A DNA stretch of 64,000 nucleotides from Hyphomicrobiales bacterium. GTDB lineage: Bacteria; Pseudomonadota; Alphaproteobacteria; Rhizobiales; JAJFHB01. Below the pieces are notes generated by a model, which saw only the letters and a list, made by a program, of their open reading frames with translations, did not search any database and was not told the DNA's origin. Below are positions 1 through 7,550 of the stretch, in pieces; within the stretch, counting starts at the first letter, position 1; the number at the start of each line of letters is the position of its first letter. The stretch lies in the NCBI GenBank assembly GCA_021775755.1, contig JAJFHE010000048.1, forward strand, positions 1-64,000, given 5' to 3'. The translations under genes and the position numbers were made by a program.

Positions 1-1
1 T

Positions 2-304
2 CAGCTGCGCGATCACGGGTTCCGGGCACCACCACAGGTATACCGCGCGCTGGAGAAGCTCGTTGAATTCGGCATGGTGCACCGGCTCGAAAGCCTCAAT
101 GCCTTTGTCGCCTGCCGCCACCCCGAGTGCGACGCGCACGAGACCATCGCCTTCACGATCTGCGAGGATTGCGGCAAGGTTTCGGAGATTGCCGATGATG
201 ATCTCGTGACCACCCTCGACACGCTGGCCGCGGGCGATGGCTTTCAGCCCCGCAAGACGACGATCGAACTCAGGGGTATTTGCGCCCCGTGCCGCAAGAA
301 TTAG
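2..304 (+). CDS. zur: Fur-family transcriptional regulator, Zur-like (5' end cut by window)
   Basis: C-terminal part of a Fur-superfamily metalloregulator; the frame is open from base 2, so the start lies outside the window. The visible part begins in the winged-helix DNA-binding domain (recognition-helix region around VYRALEKL) and continues into the dimerisation and metal-binding domain. Metal-ligand motifs are CRHPEC with a nearby HE, then CEDCGK, and a final CAPC pair, which is the structural-zinc pattern of the family. The stretch HRLESLNAFVAC and the ending GICAPC resemble E. coli Zur more than Fur or PerR, so zinc is the likely effector (inference). It ends at TAG 302-304. The next 250 bases hold no recognisable gene. 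Confidence 0.72.
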   Translation, partial: QLRDHGFRAPPQVYRALEKLVEFGMVHRLESLNAFVACRHPECDAHETIAFTICEDCGKVSEIADDDLVTTLDTLAAGDGFQPRKTTIELRGICAPCRKN

Positions 305-554
305 GCCGTGTACTCATTAATGCGGCCCAATGAGACAAAGGTGGAGAATGTCCGCTTGAACTGGCACCCCGTTTCCGGGCACAAACCCACTGGGCTCCCG
401 ACTTCCGGAATGTGCCAATTTTCTCCGTCCGAGCATTGCGAAGCGACGCAGGCTGGTGGCGATCATCAGGTCAAGCGCCTGTTAGTTGAGTGACTTCTGC
501 TCTGCTCCTGAAACTCACCGTACGTTCAACGGGTACCAGCCGCGGTGGCCTGCA

Positions 555-1301
555 TTACACGCTGCGGTTCATTCCGCCATCCAACAGGAGGCTCTGGCCC
601 GTGATGTAGCCGGCGTCCGGGCCCATCAGGAAGGCGACTGTCTTGGCCAATTCGCTCATCAGGCCAGATCGGCCCAGAGGTATCTGATCGCGGGCGTGAT
701 CCTCCAACGGATAGTTCTCCATGAAGCCCGGCAGAACGCTGTTCATACGGACGTTCTGCCGGCCCCAGGAATCGCTGAAGAGCTTGCTGTATCCCGCGAG
801 CGCCATGCGCATCGCGCTCCCTGTCGGAAAGGCGTAGCTGGGCTCCCGCTGGGCGAAGCTGGTGATGTTCACGATGGCGCCGCCCCCTTGTCGTGCCATG
901 ACCGGGGCCACAAGGCGCGTCATGCGAACGACGCTGAGGAAAATCATCTCGAACGCCTGCTCCCACTCCACGTCGGTCAGGTCGAGCAATCGCAACTCGG
1001 TCTCCCGGTCGAAGCGCCCGCCGGTTGCGGGCACCCCGGTGTTCGGTGCCTGGCCGGTATTGTTGAGCACGGCGTCGATGCGGCCAAACCGGTCCAGTGC
1101 CGTCTGCACCATGCGCCCCAGGTCGGCAGTTTCGGTGACCGAGCCGCGAAGCGCCACACCGCCCAGCTTCGCAGCGACCTTCGCCGCGCCGTCCGAACGG
1201 GTCATCAGCACCAGATCGTAGCCCCGTTCCGACAACTCCTCGGCCACGGCCTTGCCGATCCCGGCGCCGGCGCCAGTGACGAGTGCCACGGGCGTACTCA
1301 T
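555..1301 (-). CDS. SDR-family oxidoreductase with atypical active site
   Basis: Short-chain dehydrogenase/reductase fold, 248 residues. The nucleotide-binding glycine motif TGAGAGIG is at residues 10-17, followed by a Rossmann-type N-terminal half with LNNTGQ in place of NNAG, and a C-terminal LLLDGGM end. Aligning on MNSVLPG, the usual catalytic YxxxK becomes GSAMR, so both the Tyr and the Lys are missing. I recall an SDR subfamily near 3-oxoacyl-ACP reductases with this kind of substitution, so it is probably not a pseudogene. The start ATG at 1301 has AAGGAG about 7 bases upstream and overlaps the previous gene's stop by 4 bases. It is the last gene of the operon running from 5882. Substrate unknown. 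Confidence 0.85.
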   Translation of the reverse strand: MSTPVALVTGAGAGIGKAVAEELSERGYDLVLMTRSDGAAKVAAKLGGVALRGSVTETADLGRMVQTALDRFGRIDAVLNNTGQAPNTGVPATGGRFDRETELRLLDLTDVEWEQAFEMIFLSVVRMTRLVAPVMARQGGGAIVNITSFAQREPSYAFPTGSAMRMALAGYSKLFSDSWGRQNVRMNSVLPGFMENYPLEDHARDQIPLGRSGLMSELAKTVAFLMGPDAGYITGQSLLLDGGMNRSV

Positions 1302-1909
1302 GATCGCGTCTCCTTGCTGCCGGTTCTAAGGAGACGGCGCAGTTTGGCTTCCATCCGGTCGAGTCCTGCCCCGATGCTCTTCTGCGAACGACGGTGGATA
1401 TCGTAATGAGCTATCCAGAATGTCCGGCAGGAGGTGAAGCACAGCCACCGCACGCCGCGCATGAGCGTGCGCCGGCCTGGGTCGCCCACAAAGCGCGTCC
1501 ACCACCACGGCGCACCATAGGTTGCGATCGCGCCGAACAGCCGGATGTGGGACAGCAGGGGCCCTGCCGGTTTGCCTGCCGCATCGATCTTCATGGCCAC
1601 GCCCGGTATCAGGACCCGCTCCAGCCAGCCTTTGAGGATTGCCGGCAGGCCATACCACCAAGTGGGGTAGACGAAGATCAGCGCCTCGGCCCACTCCACA
1701 TCCGCCACGTGGTCCTCGACGCCCGCCCGGTTCTCCGGAATGTTGTTGAACATCCGGTAGCGCTGCAAATTGATCAACGGATCAAAGTCCTCCGCGGAGA
1801 TTTTCCGGACCCGGAGATTCTCTGGCGCAATGCAGGCTGAAAGCCGCGAGAGGATCTCTGCGTTAAGGCTGTCCTCGGCGGGGTGGGCGTAGATGACCAA
1901 CGTCTTCAT
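1298..1909 (-). CDS. NAD(P)H-dependent oxidoreductase, flavodoxin_2 family
   Basis: 203-residue flavodoxin-fold protein of the quinone reductase/KefF/MdaB type. The N-terminus KTLVIYAHPAEDSLN is the FMN/FAD phosphate-binding strand-loop of the family. The second signature, FVYPTWWYGLPAILKGWLER at about residues 79-98, is the conserved flavin-binding and dimer-face segment. Such enzymes transfer two electrons from NAD(P)H to quinones or related acceptors in the cytosol. It lies 57 bases after the MBL-hydrolase gene and overlaps the following SDR gene by 4 bases (ATGA), so it is translated within the same operon. In this catabolic context it could reduce a quinone-like or enone intermediate, which is inference only. 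Confidence 0.88.
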   Translation of the reverse strand: MKTLVIYAHPAEDSLNAEILSRLSACIAPENLRVRKISAEDFDPLINLQRYRMFNNIPENRAGVEDHVADVEWAEALIFVYPTWWYGLPAILKGWLERVLIPGVAMKIDAAGKPAGPLLSHIRLFGAIATYGAPWWWTRFVGDPGRRTLMRGVRWLCFTSCRTFWIAHYDIHRRSQKSIGAGLDRMEAKLRRLLRTGSKETRS

Positions 1910-1966
1910 TGGGGTCGCCCCGCGCTGGTCAGCAGATTCGTCATCTGGGTCTCCTGGTCCATCATG

Positions 1967-2707
1967 TCATGCACGGGTCTTGGACAACAGCCATTCGGTC
2001 ACAATGGTCCTGAGCCGCGCGCCGCTGAAGCTGGGGAAATGGCCTCCGTGCACGGTCTCTACCGGAAGGGTCAGAAGCCGCTCCATCGATGCCACATAGT
2101 CATCGGCATTGGAATGATAGGTGTCTTCGATCAGCGGTCCGTCATAGACGATATCGCCGGAATAGAGCGTCTGCCTCGCCTTTTCCCAAAGCGCTATGCC
2201 GCCGGGGCTGTGTCCCGGGGTGTGGATGACCTCAAAGGCCCGGTCGCCCAGATCGACCACATCGCCGTCATCCAACAGCCGCCCCGCCGGAGCGGCTGGA
2301 ACCGCGTAGCTCTCAGAGACGTAAGGTTCCGGCGGCAGGGCATCAAAGATCTCGTCGGTGACATAGGGATCGGCGAGTGTGTTGCTTCGTGTGGGCCGGG
2401 ACAGCAGCTCGGCCTCGGCACTGTGCACCGCCCTGTCCTCGAACTCGTGATGGCAGCCGATATGGTCGAAATGCGTGTGGCTGGCGATAGCAAGCACATC
2501 ACGCTCGGTGACCAGCGGCACCCAGGTCCGCAGCGAAACAACGCCCATGCCGCTGTCGATGAGCATGTCCCTGTCCCGGCCCCGCACGTGCCACATGTTG
2601 CAACGGTAGAACGGTTGGATAAAGGGCTCTGAAATCAGAGTGACCCCATCAGACAAAGGTTCGGTCGTGTACCAGTCGCGAGCCGGTATCCGGCGTCGGT
2701 CACTCAT
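1967..2707 (-). CDS. MBL-fold metallo-hydrolase
   Basis: 246-residue metallo-beta-lactamase-fold protein. The zinc motif HTHFDH is at residues 77-82 with a further HH at 86-87. A HTPGHSPGG block supplies the third-site histidine, and GDIVYDG supplies the bridging aspartate. There is no signal peptide, so it is probably cytosolic. Members hydrolyse thioesters, lactones, glutathione esters and similar bonds, and the sequence does not decide between these. It sits 34 bases downstream of the dioxygenase gene in the seven-gene operon, where a lactone- or thioester-opening step would be plausible (inference). Confidence 0.88.
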   Translation of the reverse strand: MSDRRRIPARDWYTTEPLSDGVTLISEPFIQPFYRCNMWHVRGRDRDMLIDSGMGVVSLRTWVPLVTERDVLAIASHTHFDHIGCHHEFEDRAVHSAEAELLSRPTRSNTLADPYVTDEIFDALPPEPYVSESYAVPAAPAGRLLDDGDVVDLGDRAFEVIHTPGHSPGGIALWEKARQTLYSGDIVYDGPLIEDTYHSNADDYVASMERLLTLPVETVHGGHFPSFSGARLRTIVTEWLLSKTRA

Positions 2708-2741
2708 GCATCCAGCCTATTCAATGCGTTCAACACAAGGA

Positions 2742-3590
2742 TCACCAGCTCGGCCACTCGCCGGAAACCGTCGTGCGGTGCATCCGACGCCGCCCGGCCA
2801 CCACGGCACCGCGGCTGTGGACGGTGCAGCGGTTGTCCCAAATCACCGTGTCGCCCTGCTGCCACTCGTGCTCCCAGCGGAACTCGTCCTTCAGCACATA
2901 GGACCACACTTCTTCGAGGATGGCGTCACTTTCCTCCAGCGGCAGGCCGACAATGTAGCCATCCGCCTGGCGGCCAAGGAACAGGGCTTGCTCTCCCGTC
3001 TCGCCGTGGCGCCGGACCAACGGAACCCACGGACCGGGAGACTGTGACCGGTCAAACTCTTCACCATCCTCGCCAACCACAAGGTTGTAGTTCTTGCGGC
3101 CATGGATGACGATCTTTCGGTCAATCGTCTCTTTCAGCTTTTCCGGCAGAGCGCGATAAGCGGCTGCAGTGTTGATGAACCGGGTGTTGGCGCCGGCGTC
3201 CGGCACTTCCAGCCCATGCAGGACCAGTGCCCCGTTGGGCATCGGCATCGTATCCGTGTGCCAGACGGCCTCGCCTGTCCCCAGGGCGCCGATGGGCTTT
3301 CCGTCCACTTCTATGTTTGAGACAACGTCAATCAGCCCCGGATAGTCGGTATCCAGCTCGCGGTGGTAATCCACCGGACGTGGGTCATACAGGACCTCGC
3401 CGAAAATGGATGAAAACTCGAGCAGTTCCGGATCGCTCATCTGCTGGCCGCGAATGAAGATCACTTTGTGGTCGAGAAAGGCTTGGCGGACTTGCGCCTT
3501 TTCGTCCTCGCTCAGGGCTGCGGACGGATCGAGCCCTGAGACCGCTGCGCCGAGCGCCGCCCCGGTTTGTGTCGTCGTGATGTTGCTCAT
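2742..3590 (-). CDS. TauD/TfdA-family Fe(II)/2-oxoglutarate dioxygenase
   Basis: 282-residue double-stranded beta-helix dioxygenase. The facial triad is visible: H111 and D113 in VWHTDTM, and the distal histidine H258 in TVHSRGA. Arginines at 267-272 (GRRRMHR) are placed to bind the 2-oxoglutarate carboxylate. The family couples decarboxylation of 2-oxoglutarate to hydroxylation of small acids (taurine, 2,4-D, hydroxy- or aminoacids). The N-terminus, with IFIRGQQMSDPELLEFSSIF, is the normal family start. It overlaps the end of the upstream hydratase gene by 4 bases, so translation is coupled. The substrate is not evident, but hydroxylation could open the pathway encoded by this operon. Confidence 0.9.
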   Translation of the reverse strand: MSNITTTQTGAALGAAVSGLDPSAALSEDEKAQVRQAFLDHKVIFIRGQQMSDPELLEFSSIFGEVLYDPRPVDYHRELDTDYPGLIDVVSNIEVDGKPIGALGTGEAVWHTDTMPMPNGALVLHGLEVPDAGANTRFINTAAAYRALPEKLKETIDRKIVIHGRKNYNLVVGEDGEEFDRSQSPGPWVPLVRRHGETGEQALFLGRQADGYIVGLPLEESDAILEEVWSYVLKDEFRWEHEWQQGDTVIWDNRCTVHSRGAVVAGRRRMHRTTVSGEWPSW

Positions 3591-4444
3591 TGGCCATCCT
3601 CCAAGCTCGTTAGGTTGTTCACATCCTCTGCGGTCGCCAGCGTTGCCGCGACGGTGAGTTCAATGTTCCCCAATTGCCCGAAATCTGCGCGCGCGCGCTC
3701 GCCCGGTGCCGTGAAGTGCACAGGGGCGCACATCCCGGTATTGCAGATCTGCCCCTCGCGCAGGCCGCCCGCCCGGGCCGCCGCATGATTGGCGAGCCAG
3801 TGAAGGACGCTCACCGGCCCGTCCATCACCGCGCTGGTGGAGCCGTTCGTGGCTTCATGGCCATCGATCAGAAGCTTGACCGGCATCCGGTCAAGAGGCA
3901 GCGCCTGCCAGTTCTCCACCGCCGGGCCAACCACCAGCCATTGGTCGCAGCCGCCCTCGGCGATGACGTTGAGCGGTTTCTGGTTCATCCAGTCGGCAAA
4001 ACAGGTAATCACCACTTCGATGCTGGGGCGCACGCTGCGCACCGCAGCCAGAACGTCCTGCTCGCTGAACGGGTGAGACCGAGGCGGCAGGTCTTTTGCC
4101 ATTTCAAAACTGACCTCAAGTTCCAGCGCAGCACCGAGGGGGCCGATGACAAGCGGCGAGACCGGAGCCTCGACAATACGGCCGGGCCGCCAGCGGGCCG
4201 CATAGGGTTCTTTCAGACCCAGCTGGGTTCTCATCGACGCGTTCGTTGCGGCAACAAACCAGCCGGCCGCTTCTGCACCCGGCTCTGTCCGACGTGCAAA
4301 AATCCGGTCCTGTATCCCGTAGGCCTCTTCGATTGAGGATATTCCGGGCGCCGGCAGGTCCTCACGCAAGTCCTGCCGGATGCAGCTTTCGACAATGAGG
4401 TCCGCGAAGCGGTCTATCGATGGTTCGCCTGACATCCCCATCAT
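3587..4444 (-). CDS. 2-keto-4-pentenoate hydratase / fumarylacetoacetate-hydrolase-fold protein (MhpD-like)
   Basis: About 285 residues, close to the usual 260-280 of the MhpD/HpcG hydratase group. Family features visible are AYGIQDRIFARR, a GAALELEVSFEMAKDLPPR metal-binding stretch (ELE), and PSIEVVITCF. These enzymes hydrate 2-hydroxypenta-2,4-dienoates or decarboxylate 4-oxalocrotonate in meta-cleavage pathways. The frame is open much further upstream into the preceding gene, but similarity starts near MSGEPSIDRF. I chose the ATG at 4444 because it forms an ATGA overlap with the stop of the upstream HpcH gene; the ATG at 4435 is an equally possible start. With two HpcH-like proteins upstream it resembles an aromatic or keto-acid degradation module. 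Confidence 0.85.
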   Translation of the reverse strand: MMGMSGEPSIDRFADLIVESCIRQDLREDLPAPGISSIEEAYGIQDRIFARRTEPGAEAAGWFVAATNASMRTQLGLKEPYAARWRPGRIVEAPVSPLVIGPLGAALELEVSFEMAKDLPPRSHPFSEQDVLAAVRSVRPSIEVVITCFADWMNQKPLNVIAEGGCDQWLVVGPAVENWQALPLDRMPVKLLIDGHEATNGSTSAVMDGPVSVLHWLANHAAARAGGLREGQICNTGMCAPVHFTAPGERARADFGQLGNIELTVAATLATAEDVNNLTSLEDGQ

Positions 4445-5133
4445 CCACCGTCCGCCAATTGATCCATTTCCGCCAGAGCCGGCCCGTAACACGCCTGCAC
4501 CGCAGAGGTATCGGTCATGTACATGAGAACCGGGCAGCCTTCGTGCGCCCAGCGCAATGCGCTCTCTTGTGTCCACACGCCAATCTCCCAAGGCTTGCCA
4601 TGCTTGATCGCAGCTTCAGCCAGCAGATAACGGTATTTGTCCAGTTTCTCTTCCTCATCCGGCGTGCCTGAGATGCCCAGTTCCTGAGCAAGATCGGCTG
4701 GTCCTATGACGAGCAGGTCGATCCCTTCGACAGCGGCAATGGCTTGGCAGTTTTGAAACGCCTTGGGGCTTTCCAACATCACGGCCAGGTGCACAGACGG
4801 GCCATCTGGAAGCAGCTGGCGGACAGTTTCGACAATGGACCGGGCCAGCTGCGCCGTCTCGACCTGCGGGACGCATAACCGCCGCGCACCGGTGGCCAAG
4901 GCCCGCTCCAGGTCCGCTGGCCGGGCCGAGGCCGGACGAAGGCTGATATCGATGGGCAGGTCCTCTGCCTCGCGAACCAACCGGGCCACAACCGCATCGT
5001 CAACGGGCGTGTGCTCCATGTCCAGCCGGATAAAATCCAGGCCGGCGCCGGAGAGCCGCTCGAGCGCAGGTGTGCCGTGAAAAAGCATCGACCAGGTTCC
5101 AAACCGCGGGAAGGCTGTGGGGGATTGCGTCAT
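4441..5133 (-). CDS. HpcH/HpaI-family aldolase (canonical active site)
   Basis: 230-residue TIM-barrel class II aldolase of the HpcH/HpaI (4-hydroxy-2-oxoheptanedioate aldolase) family. Expected motifs are present: LDMEHTP (the DTEH-type catalytic segment), CVPQVE, VMLESPKA with the metal-binding Glu, and GIDLLVIGPADLAQELG with the metal-binding Asp. The family cleaves or forms beta-hydroxy-alpha-keto acids to pyruvate plus an aldehyde, using Mg or Mn. It overlaps the preceding HpcH paralogue by 4 bases and the following hydratase start by 4 bases. A hydratase plus a pyruvate-forming aldolase is the classical end of meta-cleavage pathways, so this is probably the carbon-cleaving enzyme of the operon (inference). 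Confidence 0.9.
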   Translation of the reverse strand: MTQSPTAFPRFGTWSMLFHGTPALERLSGAGLDFIRLDMEHTPVDDAVVARLVREAEDLPIDISLRPASARPADLERALATGARRLCVPQVETAQLARSIVETVRQLLPDGPSVHLAVMLESPKAFQNCQAIAAVEGIDLLVIGPADLAQELGISGTPDEEEKLDKYRYLLAEAAIKHGKPWEIGVWTQESALRWAHEGCPVLMYMTDTSAVQACYGPALAEMDQLADGG

Positions 5134-5882
5134 GCCACATCCCTTGCTTGTTCGATTGTCTTGCGGAGGTGCGAAAGCTCATCGCTGAAATAGCCGGCCA
5201 GCAGATCGGCATCATCGGCGTAGCGCAACAGCTGCACCCCGGCCCGTGCCAGCTCAGATAGATCCTCAACGCAGCGCGCCTGGGCAGAGAGCAAGGTTCC
5301 TGAGGCGGTGACGGCTGCCGTCGCTACCACAAGGGCGCCTGCATGATCCGTCGCTGAAGCTCCTTCGAATTCGATGGCATCAATACCCTCCACAGCGGCG
5401 ATCCGCCCGACCTCCTCGGCAGGTATGTCCGGTGACAAGCGCAAGGTTACGTGCAGATCACGATTGAGGCTGGCAAGGTCCTGGGGATCGTCCTGGTAGT
5501 TATTGTGGGGGCTCGGTTCGAAAGTTCCGCGCACGCCGAGCGGCGAATAGCGGCTGCCCATCACAACCTCCTGAGCGTCCGCCAGGTTTCTGACGCCGGG
5601 CACGCTCAACCCCCGCGCACCGCCCTCCAGCGCCGGTCCGAAATAGGCACGATGAAAGCCGTGGACCCGTTGAATGACCGGCAACCCCAGCGCACGGCCC
5701 ATGAGGCTGATCGAACTGGCCGCCGAAGGAGACATCGCGGTGCCGTCAACCTCAAGATAGCCCACTCCAAGCTTGGCCATGAGCATCGCCACGCCCGGGG
5801 ACTGTGCCGTTGCCAGCGCCGCGCCGAGGAGCGTGCCGCCGCCTGGCTGAAGATGCTTCAGTGTGTTGGGAGACGGTGCCAT
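5130..5882 (-). CDS. HpcH/HpaI-like protein with degenerate active site (paralogue of the next gene)
   Basis: 250 residues, same fold family as the overlapping downstream gene, seen from GVGYLEVDGTAMSP, RVHGFHRAYFGPALEGGARG and RYSPLGVRGTFEP. The catalytic DTEH-type segment is replaced by EVDGTAM, the metal Glu region by LRLSPDIPAEEV, and the GPADL metal motif by EFEGASATDH. It therefore probably cannot act as an ordinary metal-dependent aldolase. It may be a regulatory or structural partner of the canonical paralogue, or an enzyme with altered chemistry. It is the first gene of the operon, with an upstream AT-rich region shared with the divergent GntR regulator. Confidence 0.75.
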   Translation of the reverse strand: MAPSPNTLKHLQPGGGTLLGAALATAQSPGVAMLMAKLGVGYLEVDGTAMSPSAASSISLMGRALGLPVIQRVHGFHRAYFGPALEGGARGLSVPGVRNLADAQEVVMGSRYSPLGVRGTFEPSPHNNYQDDPQDLASLNRDLHVTLRLSPDIPAEEVGRIAAVEGIDAIEFEGASATDHAGALVVATAAVTASGTLLSAQARCVEDLSELARAGVQLLRYADDADLLAGYFSDELSHLRKTIEQARDVA

Positions 5883-6250
5883 TTAACTTTTCCTGTAGAT
5901 CTGGAGACCGGACGGACGCCAACCTGAATTTGAGTGTGGCCGACCGGAAAATTGCGTTAAAGCACTACACTGGCATCAATAAAGAATGTCAATAACTTTT
6001 TTGTGTTTATATTATCGAAGAAAATTTCAACATCTGCGCATTTATGCGGCTTGAAAGGAGGATCCATCACGTAACCAGCTTGCATAGTTTTCCAGATTTC
6101 GTCCAACTTTTCCTTATATGTGGAGAGTTTTTTGATCGATATTACCGTCAATCACGGTTTATTTATTGAATGACATTATTTTCCAAAACGTGTACATTAA
6201 TGATGAAAGCGGCTTAGAACGACCCAGTTCGGACTGAAAGGACACACCAA
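5883..6250. other. AT-rich divergent intergenic region (HpcH operon / GntR regulator)
   Basis: A 368-base gap that is clearly more AT-rich than its neighbours and separates two divergent units, so it should carry both promoters. A 64-codon minus-strand frame inside it has no recognisable similarity and I do not count it as a gene. Two related segments in opposite orientation, AATGTCAATAA at 5985-5995 and TTATTGAATGACATT at 6163-6177, could be parts of operators, but the match is imperfect. Nothing else was recognised. Confidence 0.5.
6187..6200. promoter_or_regulatory. candidate GntR/UTRA operator (TGTACA palindrome)
   Basis: A perfect TGTACA palindrome at 6191-6196 in an AACGTGTACATTAA context, about 55 bases before the start of the GntR/UTRA regulator and in the region it shares with the HpcH operon. 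UTRA-type GntR proteins commonly bind short palindromes with GT..AC edges. This is a single site and only suggestive. Confidence 0.3.
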
Positions 6251-7018
6251 ATGTCATCGCGCCTCGACGGAGAAGGCCCTCTGTTCAAGCAATTCCAACG
6301 GGAGATCGTGCAGAAAATCGTCTCAGGCGAGCTCGTGCCCGGAGACCGGGTGGAGCCGGAAGCTGAGCTGGTGAAGATTTACGGGCTGTCCCGTCAAACT
6401 ATCGGCAAGGCGCTCACCGGCTTGGCCGATCAGGGGGTTCTGGAGCGCAACAAACGCGCCGGGACCACTGTTGCGCACGGCTTCCGGGAGCATTTTGCAA
6501 TGCCTGCCCGGGATATCTCCCAGGAAATCATGGAGCGCGGTGGCATGTATGAGTACGAGATCCTGGACATCGCAATTCACAGCAATGGCGAGGGCCAGCT
6601 CCAGTGGACCGATTTGCCGGCGGGCACGCGCTTCGTGCAGGTCGAGGCGCTGCATTGCGCAGACAACATTGCCGCCCAATTTGAACGGCGCCTGATCAAT
6701 CTGGATGCGCTCCCCGAGGCTGAGCATCAGACATTCACGGATGCGCCACCGGGTCAGTGGATGTTGCGCAATGCAAAGTGGACCTGGATCCGCAAGCGGA
6801 TCTACGCGGTCAACGCCGCACCTCGTCTTGCTGGCCTGCTGCAAGTGCCTGTGGGTGCAGCCTGTGTCGTACTGGAGCGGCGGCTTTTCCGCGGCGAGCA
6901 GGCCGTATCGATGGCCTATCTGTCCTATCCCGGTGACCGTTTCGCCCTGGATGGAGATCTTGGCCTGGCCGCTTCGGAACATCCCAAAGAAATTCTCGGC
7001 CTGCCGCAGAACAGCTAA
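6251..7018 (+). CDS. GntR-family transcriptional regulator, HutC/UTRA subfamily
   Basis: 255 residues. The N-terminal winged helix-turn-helix is at about residues 15-80, with EPEAELVKIYGLSRQTIGKAL as the typical GntR core. The C-terminal UTRA ligand-binding domain is at about 95-250, with FVQVEALHCADN and FERRLINLDALPE. The start ATG at 6251 has GAAAGGA about 9 bases upstream. It is transcribed away from the seven-gene HpcH operon, the usual arrangement for a repressor that senses a pathway substrate or intermediate. UTRA domains bind small metabolites such as urocanate, sugars or carboxylates, and the ligand here is unknown. It is not hutC, since a better HutC lies inside the hut cluster of this window. 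Confidence 0.88.
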   Translation: MSSRLDGEGPLFKQFQREIVQKIVSGELVPGDRVEPEAELVKIYGLSRQTIGKALTGLADQGVLERNKRAGTTVAHGFREHFAMPARDISQEIMERGGMYEYEILDIAIHSNGEGQLQWTDLPAGTRFVQVEALHCADNIAAQFERRLINLDALPEAEHQTFTDAPPGQWMLRNAKWTWIRKRIYAVNAAPRLAGLLQVPVGAACVVLERRLFRGEQAVSMAYLSYPGDRFALDGDLGLAASEHPKEILGLPQNS

Positions 7019-7550
7019 ATTGGCCTTTGAGGAATGAGTGGAGAAAATTGACACTTCGGTGACCTCGGGCAAGCCCGCCGAACTACCGTAAACCCTCCAA
7101 TTACGGACATCAACTCACACCCTGTTCTGCGGTCGATTATGTCCTCCTAACACCTCGGGTTTTCCAAAGGGCCAATGTCGCATAAGGGTCATTTTTCTCC
7201 GTTTCGGATCCGTTAAACTGACGGTGAAGGTGCACCCGAATCCGGACATGTGGGCAGGCTCATTGCCGGGCATGGCATGATCTGCCCGAATGCCATGGGC
7301 CGCACACGACCTGCTAAAACCGCTTTAATCGCTGGCGCAAGGCGGGCATCTGGGACAACACGCTTGCAGTCTTGAAAAATAGACGTGGCGCCGATGTGCA
7401 GATGCCCGACACGCCCATCGTCCCTGTGCGTCAACGCGCAAGCTGCGTGAAGAGCTGTGAGAGCAATTGCGCGGGTCGTTCGCACTTGTGCCGCGTGCCG
7501 TTTAGTGCTGTTTTGAGCGCCGGAATTGCAACCATCGAGGAACCTGCTGC
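7019..7550. other. 532-base intergenic region with IS remnant
   Basis: Between the GntR gene and DUF1636. The centre (about 7256-7440) contains a decayed IS5-type transposase fragment, listed separately. The flanks 7019-7255 and 7441-7550 show no gene I recognise. I looked for a cobalamin riboswitch because of the downstream cob genes and found no B12-box-like element. The promoter for the DUF1636-cobU-cobT unit must lie near the 3' end of this stretch or within the remnant. Confidence 0.5.
7256..7440 (+). pseudogene. IS5-family transposase remnant
   Basis: In the frame starting at 7270 the translation reads AWHDLPECHGPHTTC, then stop TAA (7315-7317), then NRFNRWRKAGIWDN, and a little later RGADVQMPDTPIV. 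IS5-family transposases carry PWRDLPERYGPYTTCYNRFNR, then WRKAGVWD, and then a D-V-Q-M-I-D-S-T catalytic-Asp block, so the order and spacing match. The TAA replaces the Tyr codon after TTC. Only about 60 codons are recognisable and no terminal repeats were found, so this is an old, truncated copy. The minus-strand frame over the same bases is a shadow. Confidence 0.7.

Noticed and set aside
486-1406. 306-codon plus-strand frame over the SDR and flavodoxin genes
   Set aside because: Shadow of well-supported minus-strand genes; no family similarity in its own translation.
5957-6151. 64-codon minus-strand frame in the AT-rich intergenic region
   Set aside because: No similarity recognised, composition follows the AT-rich DNA, and it lies in the divergent promoter region.
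7019-7550. Cobalamin riboswitch upstream of DUF1636-cobU-cobT
   Set aside because: No B12-box-like sequence or the surrounding conserved elements could be found by eye in this stretch or upstream of cobA, cbiD or cobD.
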